NCBI GenBank assembly: GCA_038502055.1
Contig: JAXRKN010000044.1
Span: 4,746,001 to 4,810,000 of the forward strand
Length of the DNA: 64,000 nucleotides
DNA from: Tanytarsus gracilentus
Taxonomy: Eukaryota > Arthropoda > Insecta > Diptera > Chironomidae
Direction of reading: 5' to 3'
The notes under the pieces were generated by a model. It was not told the DNA's origin. It worked only from the letters and a program-made list of their open reading frames with translations, and searched no databases. Made by a program: the position numbers and the translations under genes. This document shows positions 63,091-64,000 of this stretch, piece after piece; the first letter of the stretch is position 1, and every line of letters starts with the position of its first letter.

Positions 63091-64000
63091 GATTATATTT
63101 TAATGCCTTGATTACACACAAAATTAATTCAACTCGAAATTGACACCGAAAACGGTTTAAAACCAATGAAATTAAAATTATTTTAAAACTTCTCGAAGTG
63201 ACGAGAGACAAATGTGAAGAAGAAGGTTCAGACTTCAGAGAGTGGATATTGTACTTTGCGAGAGACTGACACGTGGCTTGATACAGACGATAAAGTCAAC
63301 TTGCATGATAATCGCGAATGCAATGAAAAAGTATTAAATTTAACTCTAAAGAATTTTTCTCGATTTATGAAAAAAAAATTAAATTATTTTTTAATTCATT
63401 ATTTGAGTTTGGTTTCTGAAGAAGGTAGTCAATATCAACGGAAAAAATTTCAAACCATTTCACACCATGCTTTTCATTCATCACTTACATGGACAAACGC
63501 AATTTTAACATCTAAACTTTGACACATCACTCATTGAGTAATTTTTTCACGGAAAACTTTGAGAATAATTTTTGACGGCGCTTTCAGAATGGTTTGAATT
63601 TTTAACCGTTGCCCTTCTTCAAAAACTCAGATAAATTTTATCCGTCTATCTTTGAAAATTAATTATTTTACGATTTAAATTTGAACTGTTATTTTTAATT
63701 TATATTGCTACATTTGTAAGTATAAAATTCATAATGAGTTATTGTAATTTTTATCATTTAATTTCGGCTGATTTGATGCTCAATAAAATTTAATGTAACT
63801 CTGAAATAATTTTGCAAACGTTTCCTTGTTTGTGAAGTGCTCATAGATAAAAAATTTCTTATGTGCGTTAATTAATTTGTTTGACTTAAAAAAATCGATG
63901 CAATAAATCACTATATGTATTGACAGGTTTAAGCAAACAATTTTATAGAATTTAATTATTTTTTCAAATCTCCAATAATTCCTTTAAAAAAAATAAAATC
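63091..64000. other. Region upstream of alpha-tubulin
   Basis: Holds the alpha-tubulin promoter and 5' UTR. A 102-codon plus-strand frame (63214-63522) begins at GTG and has no splice or family support. No other feature is supported up to the window end. Confidence 0.5.

Noticed and set aside
63214..63522. 102-codon plus-strand frame
   Set aside because: Begins at GTG, has a biased Lys/Asn composition and no splice signals; it lies in the alpha-tubulin promoter region.
1..64000. tRNA genes, CRISPR arrays and bacterial-type operons
   Set aside because: I looked for tRNA B-box-like sequence and regular direct-repeat spacer arrays and saw none; the gene structures are eukaryotic. A tRNAscan-SE run would settle the tRNA question.

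Overview
The window reads as animal nuclear DNA, most likely from a dipteran and probably a nematoceran midge. It is AT-rich, has short GT-AG introns (often 55-80 bp) beside a few very long ones, and carries insect-type families: a CPAP1-like chitin-binding protein, a CLIP-domain serine protease homolog, a kinase-less insulin-receptor-like protein and a SIFamide-type GPCR. All exon models were built by hand from reading frame, splice consensus and phase. No transcript or database was consulted, so family names rest on recognised motifs.

Layout. 1-16.8 kb is mostly non-coding. It holds one small acidic secreted-protein gene (minus strand) and, at 6565, a signal-peptide first exon that fits the phase of a CPAP1-like gene whose remaining exons lie at 18.9-21.9 kb. 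Inside the resulting 12.4-kb intron, on the same strand, sits an intronless DNAAF1 (dynein arm assembly) gene with a near-canonical RFX X-box upstream. 22.2-23.5 kb is a repeat element made of minisatellites; a related copy lies inverted at 49.7-50.5 kb.

24-47.5 kb is a compact block of alternating genes: a small secreted peptide or protein, gamma-tubulin, an unrecognised nuclear-looking protein, mitochondrial ribosomal protein mL41, the RNA ligase RtcB, a short anillin-like protein, a membrane-anchored insulin-receptor-like decoy, a CLIP-domain serine protease homolog, two tandem UBF-like multi-HMG-box genes and SERF. Several pairs are divergent or convergent with only 115-290 bp between coding regions.

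47.5-57.5 kb has no gene I can support apart from the second repeat copy. 57.6-59.2 kb holds the 3' exons (TM3 to C-terminus) of a SIFamide-receptor-like GPCR on the minus strand. Its 5' exons are not seen. A divergent alpha-tubulin gene, also on the minus strand, follows at 61.6-63.1 kb and may lie inside that receptor's intron.

Biologically the window mixes cytoskeleton and cilia genes (gamma- and alpha-tubulin, anillin-like, DNAAF1), RNA and ribosome genes (RtcB, mL41, UBF-like), and extracellular or signalling genes (decoy receptor, protease homolog, GPCR, candidate peptide). The points most worth following up are the nested cilia gene with its X-box, the tandem UBF-like pair with conversion-like identity islands, the TM-anchored decoy receptor, the short anillin, the candidate peptide precursor and the minisatellite-bearing repeat family.
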